The translations under genes were made by a program, and so were the position numbers. This document shows positions 1-12,769 of a stretch of 64,000 nucleotides of DNA, one piece after another (the stretch's first letter is position 1; each line of letters begins with the position of its first letter). This DNA is from Gracilariopsis chorda (Eukaryota; Rhodophyta; Florideophyceae; Gracilariales; Gracilariaceae): positions 1 through 64,000 of the forward strand of contig NBIV01000202.1 of the NCBI GenBank assembly GCA_003194525.1, written 5' to 3'. The notes beneath the pieces were generated by a model. It did not search any database, had not been told where the DNA came from, and worked only from the letters and a program-made list of their open reading frames with translations.

Positions 1-3000
1 GCGAGGACTTAGAGTCTATATGCTGCGGTTTATCCGATTGAGATACCCTTGAAATCGTCACAGGACCGATAACCACTTCCATGTTAGGATTAGGAGCGTG
101 GGTGACGCAATCGCGTGATATCCCGTTCGTGTTGATTTTTAATATCCAACACAACTGTTTTAGCATCAGTAGATACAACTCGAAAGGGTCCATCCACAAT
201 TGGGGAGAGCTTGTGGCGGCGTTCCCTCTCAGGATTATAGTACTCTTTGCTTACGAGCACGTTTAAACTTCTCGACCAGTATCCGATGGGATTTCTCACA
301 CCGTCTTCTGTGATCTGGAATAGTGCACAACCAGCCTGGGTATCTCTGGCATCAGTGTACGCTTCATAGGGGAGCCCAAGTGTGGGAAGAGCCAAGGTTG
401 GTGGTGAGGTAACAGCAACCAAAGGCTTGGAGAAAGCAGTTGATTTTGCGTCACCAAAAGGTACCAAGTTCACTAGTTGTCCCTTGGTTGGGAGCTTGTT
501 AAGGGGAGCTGCGATTTTCGCATAACCGGGTACGAAACGTCGGTATACGTTACAAAATCAAAGGAAGGATCATACGTCCGTCTGCGGTACCAGATGCTTT
601 GCATTCTTAAGCGATTTAACTCGAACTTCATCCACAGAGATTTGACCAGGACGAATGATATGTCCAAGGTATTTCATAGAATCTGTAAAGAACTTGCATT
701 TCTTTAACTTAAGAGTTATTCCTGCATAGCGCACTACACGCATGACGTCGAGTACATGGGTTAAGTGGTGATCCCTGTTATCGGAAAACATGATGATATT
801 GTCCAGGTATACCAAGCAGGTTTTCCACTTGATTCGTGGGTGTTGTGCGATTGGCCTTGTATCTGGAAGGTGATCAATACGGTGTTCCTTTTTTCCTATT
901 TTTCCAAGTAAGCCATCCCACATGGATTTAAACGCCCGCAGCGTATCTCGCAATCTTTTGCGATGTATCCCAGGGACTTGACTTAAATCCAAGTTTTCTA
1001 ACTCCTTGACAGGGTCTTTTTGTTCACAACCCGGCGGTGCAATACCCTTTTCGGGTTCCATTGGTACTGAAGCCGAGTATTCGTTCTTCGCTTGCGCGAT
1101 TTCGGCTTCGCTAGCACTCTCCCACTCCTCATTTTCTGCGATACCGAGAACCTCAGCAAGAGGTAACTTCGTCGGAATGATTGCTGCCAGATGCTAAAGA
1201 ACGGAACCAAGTACTTGGCTTTTGAGTAAGCACTGGGCTCTTTGGCCAAGGCTGACAACCAAGACCTGAAAAGGTTTGTCGGGTTCAACCGAGACAACAA
1301 CATTCGCAAGTGCGAGTTGAAGATTGTCGTAAACTGAAGTTAACGGTTGAATGACGTGCACACCATGCTGTTTGGTCATAACTGACTCCCAGGTCTGTGA
1401 CTCCTGTGGTATTGCAACGGACTTGAAAATACGAAGCTTGGGGGAAACCAGATTCATATTGGCAACCTCCTGTGCGGCGGGTATCGGAACGCGCTTACGC
1501 CTAGCGCGTTTCAACGTTTTCCGTACAATCGGCACGGTTGATCCGTTTTCCATCTCCACTGATTTCCCACGAGGGCAAATAGCTCCAATAAAGCGATCAC
1601 AGAAATCACAACCGAGTATTACCGGTGCTTCAAGCTTTTCGCACACAACGAATTCCAGTTGTACGAGACAGGTTCCTAATCTCACCAGAAGTGATATATA
1701 CCCACATGTCCTCAGCGGGTTGATATTTGCGTCAGCAATATCCATCTTGGGTCCAAAGCAAGAGCTACCGCGAAGTGTCGGTGGTACCAAATCTGCATGG
1801 ATCAAGTTGGGTGCTGCTCCAGTATAAAGAACAGACAACTGTCGAACCATGAACTGGTTGAAGAGGCCAAGGTCTGCATAAACTTTGTAGATTCTCCTGG
1901 CCATCTCCAAGACTCTAGACGGAATACGGAGATTACGGGAGCGTACCCACGGTAACCGTAGAACCATTAACTGGTATGAGTCAACGTTTGTTTCAGCCAA
2001 CATCCGTATAAGGATTTTAACAGCTGGGAAGCGAAGCTGTTCCGCCTGGGGCGTCTTCAACTTTTGCTCGGAAGACGCCCTTCCCGAGGAGGAAACTCCC
2101 GAGATTAGTTCTTCGAAGCGGGTTGGACCGGATTCGGTAGCTGAACCATTTCAGGGGATCCCGATTGAACCCCATTAGCAGGTAATCCGTGTTCCACCTG
2201 GCTACCAAAGTCAGCTGCACGAACGGCATCGTCTTCTGATACCTGATACAGGTATGCTTGCAGGAACCTCTGCTGTTCTCATGACGCACTTATAACACGA
2301 TTCTTCTCCTCAGGCGTTAGGGCTTCGTACTTTGCGATGATTTTCAACCCTTCCCGTACCTGGAATGTGCATTTGGGTGCAAAATGACCATGTCAGTAGC
2401 AGATAAAACATATCAGCTGGGCTGAAGCATCGGATGGTCGATTGTCAACCCGACGTTGTGTTGTGTCCTTCCAACCCGGACAGGTGTGACGCGTACCGCT
2501 ATTCGCATAAGCGAGCAGAGCTGCCGAAACTCGAACGCCTCCTTAACACGCAGGGTCTCCATCTGCGGTTGGAGTCCATGTTGACGGGAGATCCGTAGTT
2601 CCCAACGAATCTGGGTCACTTCCAGCAAAATGGATGTTGTCGTTATCACCGGTTGTGGTTCCATCACGCAATAAAAATAACGACGATGATCCTTCTACCT
2701 GAAGAGCTCTCGATGGTCCAGTTGTCGACGGATGTCGAGAAAGATAAGTATCTTTCTCGGCTTGGGAAAAATTGAACCAATTCGAGGTAGGTAGCTCTCC
2801 GTTTCTCTTGGCGATGGCGAGCAACCAAAACTCTAGTAGCAGCATCAAGACCATCCAAAAACATGGTGCAGCGTTCCTGGGCGGAATACACATTACCACA
2901 ACGGTGAAATGCCTTATGCAAACGGGCCGAATAAACCGTTTCGGTCTCTCCAGGCTTCTGCCTTGTATCGCGCAATGCGAGTATCGCATCCTGTATAGCA

Positions 3001-4310
3001 TTACCAGTTGCGTAGGACCTGAGAAGGTGTTGAACCGCTTCTGGCCAACAGATTACCTTACCCTCTGATGCACGGGAAGATCAACAAAGTACGGTAGAGC
3101 GGCATACGCTTGTGCTTCACTCATCACGAGTATATCAGCCTCCTGAACGAACTTCGCGAAGAAGTCAAGATTCAAGATTGGGTATTCACCAGTAAAGTGC
3201 TTCCGTAAGGTGAGACTCATTCGTTTGATAGAGTCCCTGACATTTCCAGTTCCTCGTGACGATCGATCCCTCGATAAATCGTTAAGGCGATAATATCGAT
3301 AAGATAACAGTTTCCTGAAAAGAGGATTCGTCGGCTTCAGCTCTTTAAGCGTAAGCTGGCGCCGTCCCTTCTCATGAGAGCGAATAAATCCTTGAGTGTG
3401 GTACGTTGCCTTAGAACCTGTCGCGCGAGATCTCCCAGGATCGATATCAGAAATCTATGAATCCGAAGAGGAATCACTCAAATGACCGTCAGAGTCTGAA
3501 CCTGATGAATCCGAATGGATGCGAACTCCCTTTTTGGATTTAAGCTGACTTCGTTTGCACGAGCCGTGAGTCAAACCAACGGATGCGTCTTCTTCCTGAG
3601 CACGTGGGTCTACGGCTTCATCCATGCGGATGTTTACTTCCGGAATATCCAGACATGAGGGGTTTTGAACTGTCGCTTCACGACATTCATCGTTAAATAT
3701 CTGATAAACCTTCATAAAAGACTCGAGTCTACCAAGATGTTCCAAAATGGAATTCACGTCCTGTATCAAACCACGTCTATCGTTAGAGATGTCCCGAACC
3801 TGGGCGTCTTCAACTTCACGCATAAGCTCGGTTACACTCTGAAAGAGTTCCACATGTGTCGCAGCAGCGATGTACAGGCGAGACTCGAGCCGAGATAACT
3901 CCGAAGCAACATTGCGACCCGGAATAACCACTGACGGTGTCTCAACCACAAGTTGATTAACCATTGCAACTTCTCGCCGAACTGAAGCAACAGAGGGTGC
4001 TCTCCGAACATCAGGAACGACCTCAGCAGTAGGTGAAGTATTGACGGTAGAACCACGCGAACGCGGTGCAGCAGGCTGAGTAACGCCTGAAGAACCTGCA
4101 CGAGAACACTTAGAAGGTGGTGGCATTTCTCAAGTGGCCAGCCAACCTACTCCGAGTACTGAAGAGCTCAATTAAGAGATATCCAAAGAACAGAGCACAA
4201 AACACAAAACAAATTTTCACCGAGACCACTCGAACACCACACGATGGTCCAAATGATCACCAGTTCATCGACTTCCACGTGAGTCTTCCTTCTTCGAAGT
4301 GAACCAATTA
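1..4310 (-). mobile_element. Ty3/Gypsy LTR retrotransposon, fossil, runs off left edge
   Basis: Read on the minus strand, from right to left, the parts are a gag-like region (about 4130-2420), a CCHC zinc-knuckle region near 2350-2410, an aspartic-protease-like region (about 2060-1200), reverse transcriptase of Ty3/Gypsy type (about 1060-570) and RNase H (about 470-230). A short piece resembling the region after integrase lies at 90-230, so most of integrase is absent here. The element is clearly broken, with roughly eight or more breaks, and looks old. The 3' end and 3' LTR lie outside the window. Family assignment rests on the order of parts and the RT/RNase H motifs. Confidence 0.85.
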
Positions 4311-4311
4311 T

Positions 4312-4990
4312 TGTTATTCCGTTGAAAAAACAATGCACGGTTCAACATCTCTAGGTCGGGAGACCACTTGTAGTGCAAAACCCGAAGGTTGGGAATCACA
4401 ATCAAGGTGTCGGGGCCTTGCTACCTGTGGAGGCAGACCCAGTGACAGAGCCCTCTGTATACCTGTAATACGGGCGTAACTCCGTAGGTATCTCGGATTG
4501 ATCACAGAGGTGGAAAAAGAAAGGTGAACCGGAGCCATAAAGACGGTATACCAAGATACCGGTGTGCCACGCTATGCGGCGGTTTAGAATATACCCGGTG
4601 AGCGGTGCCTTCTGAGGACGGGGAAAAACCAGCCGGCAGGTCATGCGGAAAGCGGAAACAGACCAGACGCAGGGTGGAAATGCACGGGATGTAGCGGAAA
4701 AATTACCCAATACAGGGGCGATATCAGTACCGAACGGTTGATAAATGTCACACGACAACTGTAATACAGAGTATCTGTAGGTTTACCGAATAAGTGAATT
4801 GAGCGATCTGAATGCGGTGACCCTCCACGAGGAGTAGTACAACTGCGCAACGACGTCACAATCCAGAGCCGGATCTCTCAGGTCAAATTGAACAGTTATG
4901 AATGACTGAAGTCTCGGGTTAACTTTACTTAGTACTCGCGACGACGAAGTTGCGCTCACCTAAGTAGGTACAATACCATAATAAATTTTA
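4312..4990 (-). repeat. Possible 5' LTR of the Gypsy fossil
   Basis: Upstream of the gag-like region there is no gene. A primer-binding-site-like TGG on the minus strand lies at 4304-4306, next to a TG that could be the inner LTR edge at 4312. The other edge is not fixed and no second LTR copy is in the window to compare with. This is an inference from position only. Confidence 0.3.
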
Positions 4991-6257
4991 ATAATTAAAT
5001 ACAATAGTGCACACCTCCTCAGGTCCACACACCTGGCCAAGCCAGTTTCAGGCACCCGGAGGGGTCAATACAAGTAAAACCATAACACTACAGCAGGGTG
5101 CTGTCGCGCGCAAGGGTGTTGTCGCGCACAAGGCCACACCGCTCACCGAGCCCCGCATCCCAACCACTACACACACAAACACATCCACCCGCAAAGCATA
5201 CCACAGCTGGCACCTCAAACTCAACCACGTCAGCCTCCCAACCATACAGTGCATGGCCAAACACCAACTCCTACCCGGTGTGCCAGCAGCACTGCTCTGC
5301 AAACCCCATATCATCACATGTGCACCGTGCAAAGTCGGTAAAGCTACCACCGCACCCCACCACCCCAAAACCCACTCACAACAAGTCGGTCCACATGTCA
5401 GCAGCGATGTCTGCGGCCCACTCCTTATCAAGTACAACCACGGCAACAACCAGTTCATGACTTTCCTGGACACCCGATCCCGTTTCGCATTTCTCAACTA
5501 CACGAACAGTGGCAAAAACGTCCCCAGCTTCATCAAACACTGCATGCATCAAGTCAAAAATCACCAAGGACGCTTTCCGCGATTCTTCCGCTGCGACAAC
5601 GCAAAAGAAAAATCTCATCCGACATGCACAGCTTCTACAACCAACACGGCATCATCTTAATACCCACGGTCCCCTACACATCACAAATGAACTCCCTCGT
5701 GGAGCGGCTGAACCGAAACCTACTCATCGCAGCACGAGCAGCCGTCAATCACGCTAAACTAAACCCCAAATACTGGAAAGATGCTCTACTCGATGCCGTG
5801 TTCAAATATGACATCACGCAGCATACCACAACACACCAAATCCCGTACACAACATGGCATCAAAAACCACCCAACCTCCCTCGACTGTTCAATTTTGGCC
5901 AAATAGGGCATATAACATTCCCCACCCTAAAACCGAAAACGAAACTCGCCCCCAAAGCCCAACTCGCCCGCTACATGCACGGAGTACCGGATGAACTAAT
6001 CTGCATACAACTCATCCCACACCACAAGTACCACACAGTATGATCCACCGACTTCCACCCATATGATACCACTAAAGATCCTGCCCAGGACAATAATATC
6101 GCATTCAAAACCTTCCAAAACCGTCACTAAACTTTCACCACCATCACACCCAACACACCACCCCTGGCCTACCACAAACAGGCTATCAAACAAATACCCC
6201 GACGCACAACAATGGTCCCAAGCCCACAACCAAGAACGAGACCTTCTCGATCAAAAT

Positions 6258-7079
6258 TGTGGTGCAACGCCCCAAAGGGGAGAAACACCGAAGGACGTTC
6301 GGGATCTTTCCTCCGTGGAAGTGAACCCAGTTGGGTAGAGCCCCTCTAGGGGTAGCACGGCGGAGCCGGTTTGTAAGACCGAGGCCACCCTTCGCGACTA
6401 GCGCAAGAGGGTTTAGGGCAAGAATCGTTATCTGCGAGAGCGGGAATGCGTCCTCGCCAGAGGTAGGTTTCCACGTAAGTGGGGTGTGTGCGCGGATGCG
6501 CACACGAGAGCCGCGGATAGCGGGAGGTGCTACCCTAAAAAAGGGAAAAAGGAAGGGCGAAGAGGAGGAAGAGAGGACGAAGTGAGTCGTGAGAACGACG
6601 GGGGCGAACGGCGATGCCGGTAACAATATCCCTATACAGGGCGAAACACCAATGCAATTGGAATAATATGACTCCCAGTGATGGGTCCCTTTAGATGTGC
6701 AAGGGGGTTAGATGTCCCGTGGTTCACGGCGTTTCCCTCCAAGGAGAAGTAGAGGACGCGCGCAAGCGGTAACAACTAGAGCCAATTCCCCAGGTTTGGG
6801 TCCCTTGTTGGGGAAAGTTTATTGGTGCGACGGCAGTGCGCCGTCGCACTAAGTACTAGCTTCCCAGAAATGGGTGTGAAAATAATAAATAAAATTAACT
6901 AAAATACTCCACATTCCGTGGCAACATCCACTACTGTGGCCAACCGCCAATTGACCCAAAACCGTGTCCCACGTGTCCATATCCACCATTGTGGGGCGTA
7001 GTTCATATACACACTACACAACCGATAATATCGGGAAAGCATTCATGTACCAAGAATCCCTCCCTGAGGGCGTTGCACT
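6258..7079. mobile_element. hAT-like non-autonomous element, copy A
   Basis: An 822-bp insertion in the Copia RT region. Its ends are inverted: GTGCAACGCCC near the left end and GGGCGTTGCAC near the right end. It is flanked by tcaaaat (6251-6257) and tcaaaaat (7080-7087), an imperfect 7-8 bp target duplication. Short inverted ends with a duplication of about 8 bp suggest hAT, but no transposase is present. The inside is G-rich and full of short hairpins, for example a 9-bp stem near 6833-6849. Copy B at 7193 is its diverged sister. A self-splicing intron was considered and not supported. Confidence 0.6.
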
Positions 7080-7192
7080 TCAAAAATCAAGCCACTCAAT
7101 GGATCCCCGACAGTGAACTCCCGTCGAAAACCAAACTTATCCCACTCCATATGACGTACCGATACAAACGGGACACAAATGGCAACACCACA

Positions 7193-7983
7193 TGTAGTGC
7201 ATTGCCCCGAATCGGGAGAGCATCGAAAGATGTTCGGGATCTTTCCTCTTAAGAGGTGAGTCCAGTTCAGTAGAGCCCTCCCAAGAGTGGCACGACATGT
7301 CGGGTTGTAAGGCCGAGGCCACCCGTTGCGACTTGCGCAGGGAGGTTGAGACAAGAATCAGGTATCCACAAGAGCGTTGTGTGGGAGTTGCCGTTCTCTA
7401 GAGAGGTGCGGTATCCAAGTTAGTGGCATGTACGAACACGAGCCGTGGGTAGCGGGAAAGCCACCATGTAAAGGTAAAAGGAAGAGGGAGCTGAGTCACG
7501 AGTGTCGTGACGAAGACTAACGGCAGTGCCGGTAAACAAGCCCTATACAAGGCGAACACCAAGATAGTTCGAATACCAACCCGAATACTGGGGTTCTTTA
7601 GATAGGCAAGGGGGTTAGAATTTCCGAATGCTACGGTGCTTTCCTCCGAGAAGGAGTAGAGAACACACTAAGGCGGTCAGGTCTAGAGCTAATTTCCCAG
7701 GTTGGGGTCCCTTGTTGAGGAAAGTTTACTGGTGCGACGGCAACTAGCCGGCGCACTAAGTACTAACCATCCCAGAAATGGGTGTAAAAATAAAAAATAA
7801 ATTAACTAAACTACTCCACTTTGGTTGTTCACGCCCACTACTGTGGCCAACCACCAATTGAATCTTCCGTCTTTTACGTGTCAAATCCACTATTAGTGGT
7901 CGTAGTTCATACAATAACTACATTACCGAAACATTCGGTAAAACAACCAAGTACCGAGAATCCCTCCCCAAGGGCATTGCAAT
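7193..7983. mobile_element. hAT-like non-autonomous element, copy B
   Basis: A 791-bp insertion similar to copy A along its whole length but clearly diverged. It begins TGTAGTGCATTGCCC and ends GGGCATTGCAAT. The flanks acaccaca (7185-7192) and tcatcaca (7984-7991) match at six of eight positions, as expected for an old 8-bp target duplication. Both copies lie in the same orientation about 110 bp apart in the Copia RT region. No coding capacity is seen. Confidence 0.6.
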
Positions 7984-8278
7984 TCATCACAGACTACAAA
8001 GCCGGCTGCCCAGTTCGCGGTGACCTAATGATACCGCACTTCCACTTCAATCCCAACAAAACCACAACGGAAACCCCCGAAAAAGCGTCCATCAGACTCA
8101 TTTTTGTAATCCTAGTCATCATGAAATACAACATGGCACAAATGGATATCAAGGGTGCCTACCTTCACAAACAATACGATCCTGACCACACTGTTTACAT
8201 ACGCCAACCCCCCCGGATTCCATAGTAAACTCAAACGCAACAGCAAGGCAGGGATACTGAAAGGGAATATCTATGATA

Positions 8279-9856
8279 CAGTCTGCGAAACAACATTAAA
8301 TACACGCCGCACTCTTAAAGACTTTGCGTCTCTCTCTCCGTTTGTGGCCATTTAGCCTTAGTAAATGTAGAGGTTATTTACTCCTCAACCAACCCTGTAA
8401 CTCAAAACTTTGCACCAGGCAGAATGTCACTTTACCAATATAAAAAACTTCTCTACACCCTACGAAACAGTGATAAATACACGAACCAAAAAATAAATAC
8501 ACTTCCACAAAAACCGTGCCATATTCAAACCACTTAACCGTTCCCTAAATACTTACCACCATCAAATAAACAGTTGTTTGCCACATCTTGACGACTTCTG
8601 CCCAGTCTTTTGCCAAACCAAACATGGCTCAAGGCCCTCATCTTTCTGAGTTCGAACTTGGCCAGATTCATGCCCTGAGACATGAAGGAATGTCTCTTCG
8701 ACAAATTGCTGACACTATCAACCGCTCTTTAGGAGCAGTACAATCAGCACTGAGATGCGAAACAACATCTAAACCACATGGAAACGTCAGGAAAAGGGCC
8801 AAGATGTCAGTGCAACAGAAAAGAGCACTACTAAGGGAAGCCTCCAAAGGCATTCAATCTGCTTCTAAACTAAACTCGTCGCTTAATTTACCCATCGGGG
8901 TGCGAAGAGTTCAGCAATTACTATCTCAATGTGAACATCTTCAATATTGCAAAATGGAAACCGGTCCATTAATGAATCAGAAGCATAAAACTGCACGCAT
9001 AGAATACGCACGTCGTAATATATCTCGTGGGGACTATTTCTGGTGCAAGGTAATTTTCAGCGATCAGAAGAAGTTTAATCTAGATGGACCGAATGGATTC
9101 GCATACTATTGGCATGATCTTCAGAAGGAACCTCAACGATTTTCTAAGCGTCAAAATTGAGGAGACTTGGTTATGATATGGGGAGCAATATCTTTCTATG
9201 GAGTCTGTCCTTTGGTTTTTATTACTGGAAATCAGAATTATACAAAGTACTGTGAGGGACTAGAGTCTAATCTACTACCATGGGTAAGTGGTGTCTTCGG
9301 TGAAGAACGGACTTGGCACTTTCGACAGGATAATGCGTCCATACATACCTCTATCTACACAAGGAACTGGCTACGTACCAATAATATACGCTTTCTACTG
9401 TGGCCTGCAAAGTCCCCGGATTTGAACATTATTGAAAATGTGTGGGGACTTATGGCTAGGCGTGTTTATGCACGTGGAAAGCAGTACAATAATATAACTG
9501 ATCTTAAGGACGCTATTACTGCTGTATGGGACGATGTAGTTGGAGATTACCTTCAACAGCTGTACAGGTCTATACCGAGAAGGCTTCTTGCTGTTATGGA
9601 TAGGAAGGGGGGTGCTACTAAGTACTGAGCTATGCGTAGATGCACGTAAAGTAAAGTGTATTTATTGTTGTTTCGTGTATTTATAACTGTTTCGTAGCTA
9701 TAAGTATAGATCAGGTGTACGTGTTCAACATGCGACCGGGGGTTTTTATATCTACCTATTCACTACCTAGGTTTCTGGTTGAGAGTGCTAGAATGGTCTG
9801 GTAGTTGGCGAGAAAGAAAGGAGAGTAGGGTGTATTTATTATCGTTTCGCGCACTG
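8279..9856 (+). mobile_element. Tc1/mariner transposon 1, IR/DR type
   Basis: A 1578-bp element between two TA dinucleotides (8277-8278 and 9857-9858). The outer ends read CAGTCTGCGAAAC on the left and, inverted, CAGTGCGCGAAAC on the right; each continues into a similar AATAAATACAC-like tract. A second, inner copy of the motif (ACGAAACAG followed by ATAAATACACGAA) lies about 180 bp in from the left end and about 160 bp in from the right end. Outer and inner repeats in each arm match the IR/DR arrangement known from Sleeping Beauty-type Tc1 elements. It sits inside the Copia fossil. Confidence 0.8.
8624..9628 (+). pseudogene. Tc1-type transposase with one in-frame stop
   Basis: A cut-and-paste transposase of about 334 codons, the normal length for Tc1. 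It has an N-terminal helix-turn-helix region with the FELGQIHALRHEGMSLRQIA motif. The catalytic DD34E triad is present: Asp in VIFSDQKKFNLDG, Asp in RQDNASIH and Glu in SPDLNIIENVWG, with 34 residues between the second Asp and the Glu. The ATG at 8624 is the first in frame. An in-frame TGA at 9158-9160, just before the conserved VMIWGAIS motif, interrupts it; otherwise the frame is open. It is probably inactive but recent. Confidence 0.9.
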
Positions 9857-9885
9857 TACACCACCAGCTTATTATCTTTATTTCT

Positions 9886-10209
9886 GGGAAAGGGCTAAAC
9901 TACACGACGTAGATAGTGTAGGCGAGTCAGCGCGCATTTGCACCAATAAAAAGAGAGAGTCAGCGGGCACGTGCCACGGCGAGCTGCACAAGTGCCCGTG
10001 CCACTTCAGATCTTACCGTAGCCAATAATACGCCCCTATTTTGGATTTAAACGAGTAGATCCGCAGAGTCAGAGCATTCCCTCTATCCCTGCTCTCTCCG
10101 GCCGCCAAGTCAGCACAACATAAATATCATAATTGCCATTTGGCGCCATCTTTGTGCAAACGGGTGAGCGTAGCCGAGGGAGAAGAGGCATAGGGAATCG
10201 TGATCGTGC
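9886..10209 (+). repeat. MULE left terminal inverted repeat
   Basis: 324 bp, starting GGGAAAGGGCTAAA. It is highly similar to the reverse complement of 13809-14132, with scattered substitutions. It contains the start of the acidic open frame, so the TIR may carry the promoter, as in known MULEs. Confidence 0.85.
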
Positions 10210-11638
10210 GGTGGGTATTATTGGCGTTACAGAGGACACTACGGCCCAGGACCCAGTGGACAAGGCTGGGGATGACGCCTACCCAATTACCGAAGATGAG
10301 CCTCGAGAGCACAATTTGGATCTAGGGGCCATCGAACCTGTTTCGGAGGAAGCCGTGGTGATCCCAACGCAGGTGGATGATGGCGGCAGTACAGAGAATC
10401 CAGTGGAAACTGAGCTCCACAAAGTCGGGGAGCAGATAGCCATTCCCGAGACCAGCGGCGTCAGGGTTCAAGAAATCGCCGACGAGGACGTCACTGAGAC
10501 AACCCGTGGATTCTTTTCAGCTTCCATCTCTAAGGATGGGTCTGAGTATGTGGCTACAACGTCTGGGGACAAGCCAGACTTGCTCGATTTAACAGCGAAG
10601 TATGGGGAATCTACTTTGGAAACCCTAGAAGGCACAACCGAGGGTTTGCAAGAGAACGCGGATGACGACACTGATAACCCGCTAGATCGTGCTGCACACA
10701 CGCTGGCTTTGGCCGCGGAACTCGAAAAGGCCGAAGGAGAAGACGACGAGGGCTCTGGGACTGGCCAATAGCGCGTAGTTGAACCTGAAGTGACTGCTTT
10801 CGATGTCGAGGGCGAAGATAAAGGGCAAGATGCTGGAATGCTTACCGAAGATGTGGACACATCGTAAGAGCAGGAACAAGAATCAATTCCCAGTCCCGTA
10901 GTTGATATAGATGCGGCTGTTGTTGAGGGAGGAGGTGCTGAAGAGGGTGCAGACGAGGAGTACATTGAAGAAGTTGAAGCCACAAGGGAAGAGTATGGTG
11001 GCGACGAGGACTTTGAAGCCGAGCCACCTGTACTGGCTTTTGCTACTCTCAATGTCGTAGAAGAGGATGATGATGAGTACGACGAAGCTGATGAGGAAGA
11101 TGAAGGCCTTAGCGGACAAGCGCCTGTTGAGTTAGATGTTCGGGACGAAGTGGAGGAGCTTGACTTAACTGCGGAAGGGAGACCCGCTGACCTTGATGCT
11201 CATTCTGATATTGAAGAAGACTATGAAGATGTTGTCGATCCGGATGAGGTATACGGTCAAGCAGTCGTTGAGGAATTAGGTGACATTCAACAGGTCGACT
11301 CAGAGCAGTCTCCCATTGTGGTCGCAGAAGGTATGCTCACAGAAAACGTGCGTGTGGACAGTGCAACGACTGCAGCTATAACAAGAGAGTCGATTTTTGT
11401 AACTGTGATTGACGAGTCCGACGTGAACCAGCCTAGAACTGAAGTACTGTTGGGGACAGTTGAAGTTGAGTCCGAAGAAACTGCACCTCCGATTGCTGTT
11501 GATGAATTGGCGGCTGGTGAGCAAGTATTCCCTAAGCCGAGCATTCCGCATCTTAACGAGAGAGTTGAGAAGATCACAACGGCTGTTGCTGAGACAGCGG
11601 ATGATACTGTAGAAGGAGAGAACATCCTGCGAGCGTAG
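10133..11638 (+). pseudogene. Acidic MULE cargo ORF, two in-frame stops
   Basis: One reading frame of about 500 codons, very rich in Asp, Glu, Val and Thr, with no Cys-rich, catalytic or DNA-binding motif recognised. It starts inside the left TIR without an ATG, so an upstream exon or a downstream start is needed. Two stops break it: TAG at 10769-10771 and TAA at 10865-10867. The same composition and frame continue on both sides. It could be a captured host gene fragment or an element-specific protein. Function unknown. Confidence 0.5.
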
Positions 11639-12165
11639 GCAATGCTCCGGAAGAAGAAATGTAGTGTAGAAGTTTTGAATATATTTCCCTAAGGGCAAAA
11701 CAGCAAGAGTGTGCTCAACCCTTTTCTTTGCGTTACACTTGAGATAAAGAATTGGTCATACCATTCAATAGAGTTATCAGCTTAACATAGCGGCAAGTAA
11801 AGGCCACTCGCATTCAGGATCGAAGTGTTTTGTACTTGATAAAGGGTATATAGCTACTGGTAGAAACCAAGTTGTTGTTGTTGTTCTTCTTCTTTATGGG
11901 TGCACATTGTGTAATTGCGACGCTGTGGTAGAATTTATCATAATTCCTTCTCAATCTCTCAACTAAGGTTAACCGCTACCTACTCCTCTTGAATGACAAG
12001 TTCTCTCTACCCCGTTACACCATTCTTAACTTCCGACTCAAAATATTGTTATATACTGTTATATAGGAAGAACGTCTGCTGTTCCCTGAACTACGAAACA
12101 TACTAGGATTCTTCATACCTCTTGAAGCGCTTTTCTATACATACTGGAGAAGAGATACTTCTGCT

Positions 12166-12769
12166 ATGACAGTCCCATACTTGGCGAAACTCAGGTCAGA
12201 GACCCGATACTTCAACAACGAGGAGATGGATAGCCGACTACGCAATTTTGATGAGTCGACAGAGAAAGAGTTTATCCCCATTGACTCAGATATACTTAGA
12301 ACCAGTAGAGAAGACTCGAATGTAGATGGGTACAATACGTACATGGAAGGAAAAAAACCTCTACGATGCATTACATCGACAAGCTACTAGAATTGGACGT
12401 GTTGCGGTGAGTGGAGTTCTACGTCTTTTAAGGGATGCCATCGCGGACATTCAGCAAGGAAAAGCGACACACTTCGAAGCTAGAGGTACCTTTAAAACAA
12501 GGCTGGCTTCATTAACAGAACACGCGGAAGAAACAGAGAACACTGTCACTTTACTGCATCCATCTTCTTCTACAAAAGATTTCAGTTCATCAGGGATCCG
12601 TCCGCCAAACAATGGACGCCCAGGTCACAACGGAGAAAGAAAAGCTTTTTGGAGCGCACGAGAAAGCGAGCGAGGACAAGCCCACATTCATCCCAGGAAG
12701 TGTCTCAGAAAGACTGTCACCCACCTTCAACATCCTCAGAACCAGCTGTGGCACCCTCAACTTCCATAG
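12166..12769 (+). pseudogene. Second coding-like stretch in MULE, frame changes once
   Basis: An ATG-started frame (12166-12390) and an overlapping frame (12326-12769) that together look like one protein whose frame changes near the A-run around 12350. The sequence is hydrophilic with a helical middle (RIGRVAVSGVLRLLRDAIAD). No family was recognised. It may be a further exon of the acidic cargo gene or a separate decayed gene. Confidence 0.3.

Noticed and set aside
6258-7983. Self-splicing group I or II intron reading of the two hairpin-rich insertions
   Set aside because: No group II domain 5 or group I P7 pairing (R/S elements) could be found, and the inverted ends with flanking duplications fit a DNA transposon better.
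8279-9856. One Tc1 element nested inside another
   Set aside because: Two end motifs per arm are better explained by the IR/DR layout; the arms contain no separate element.
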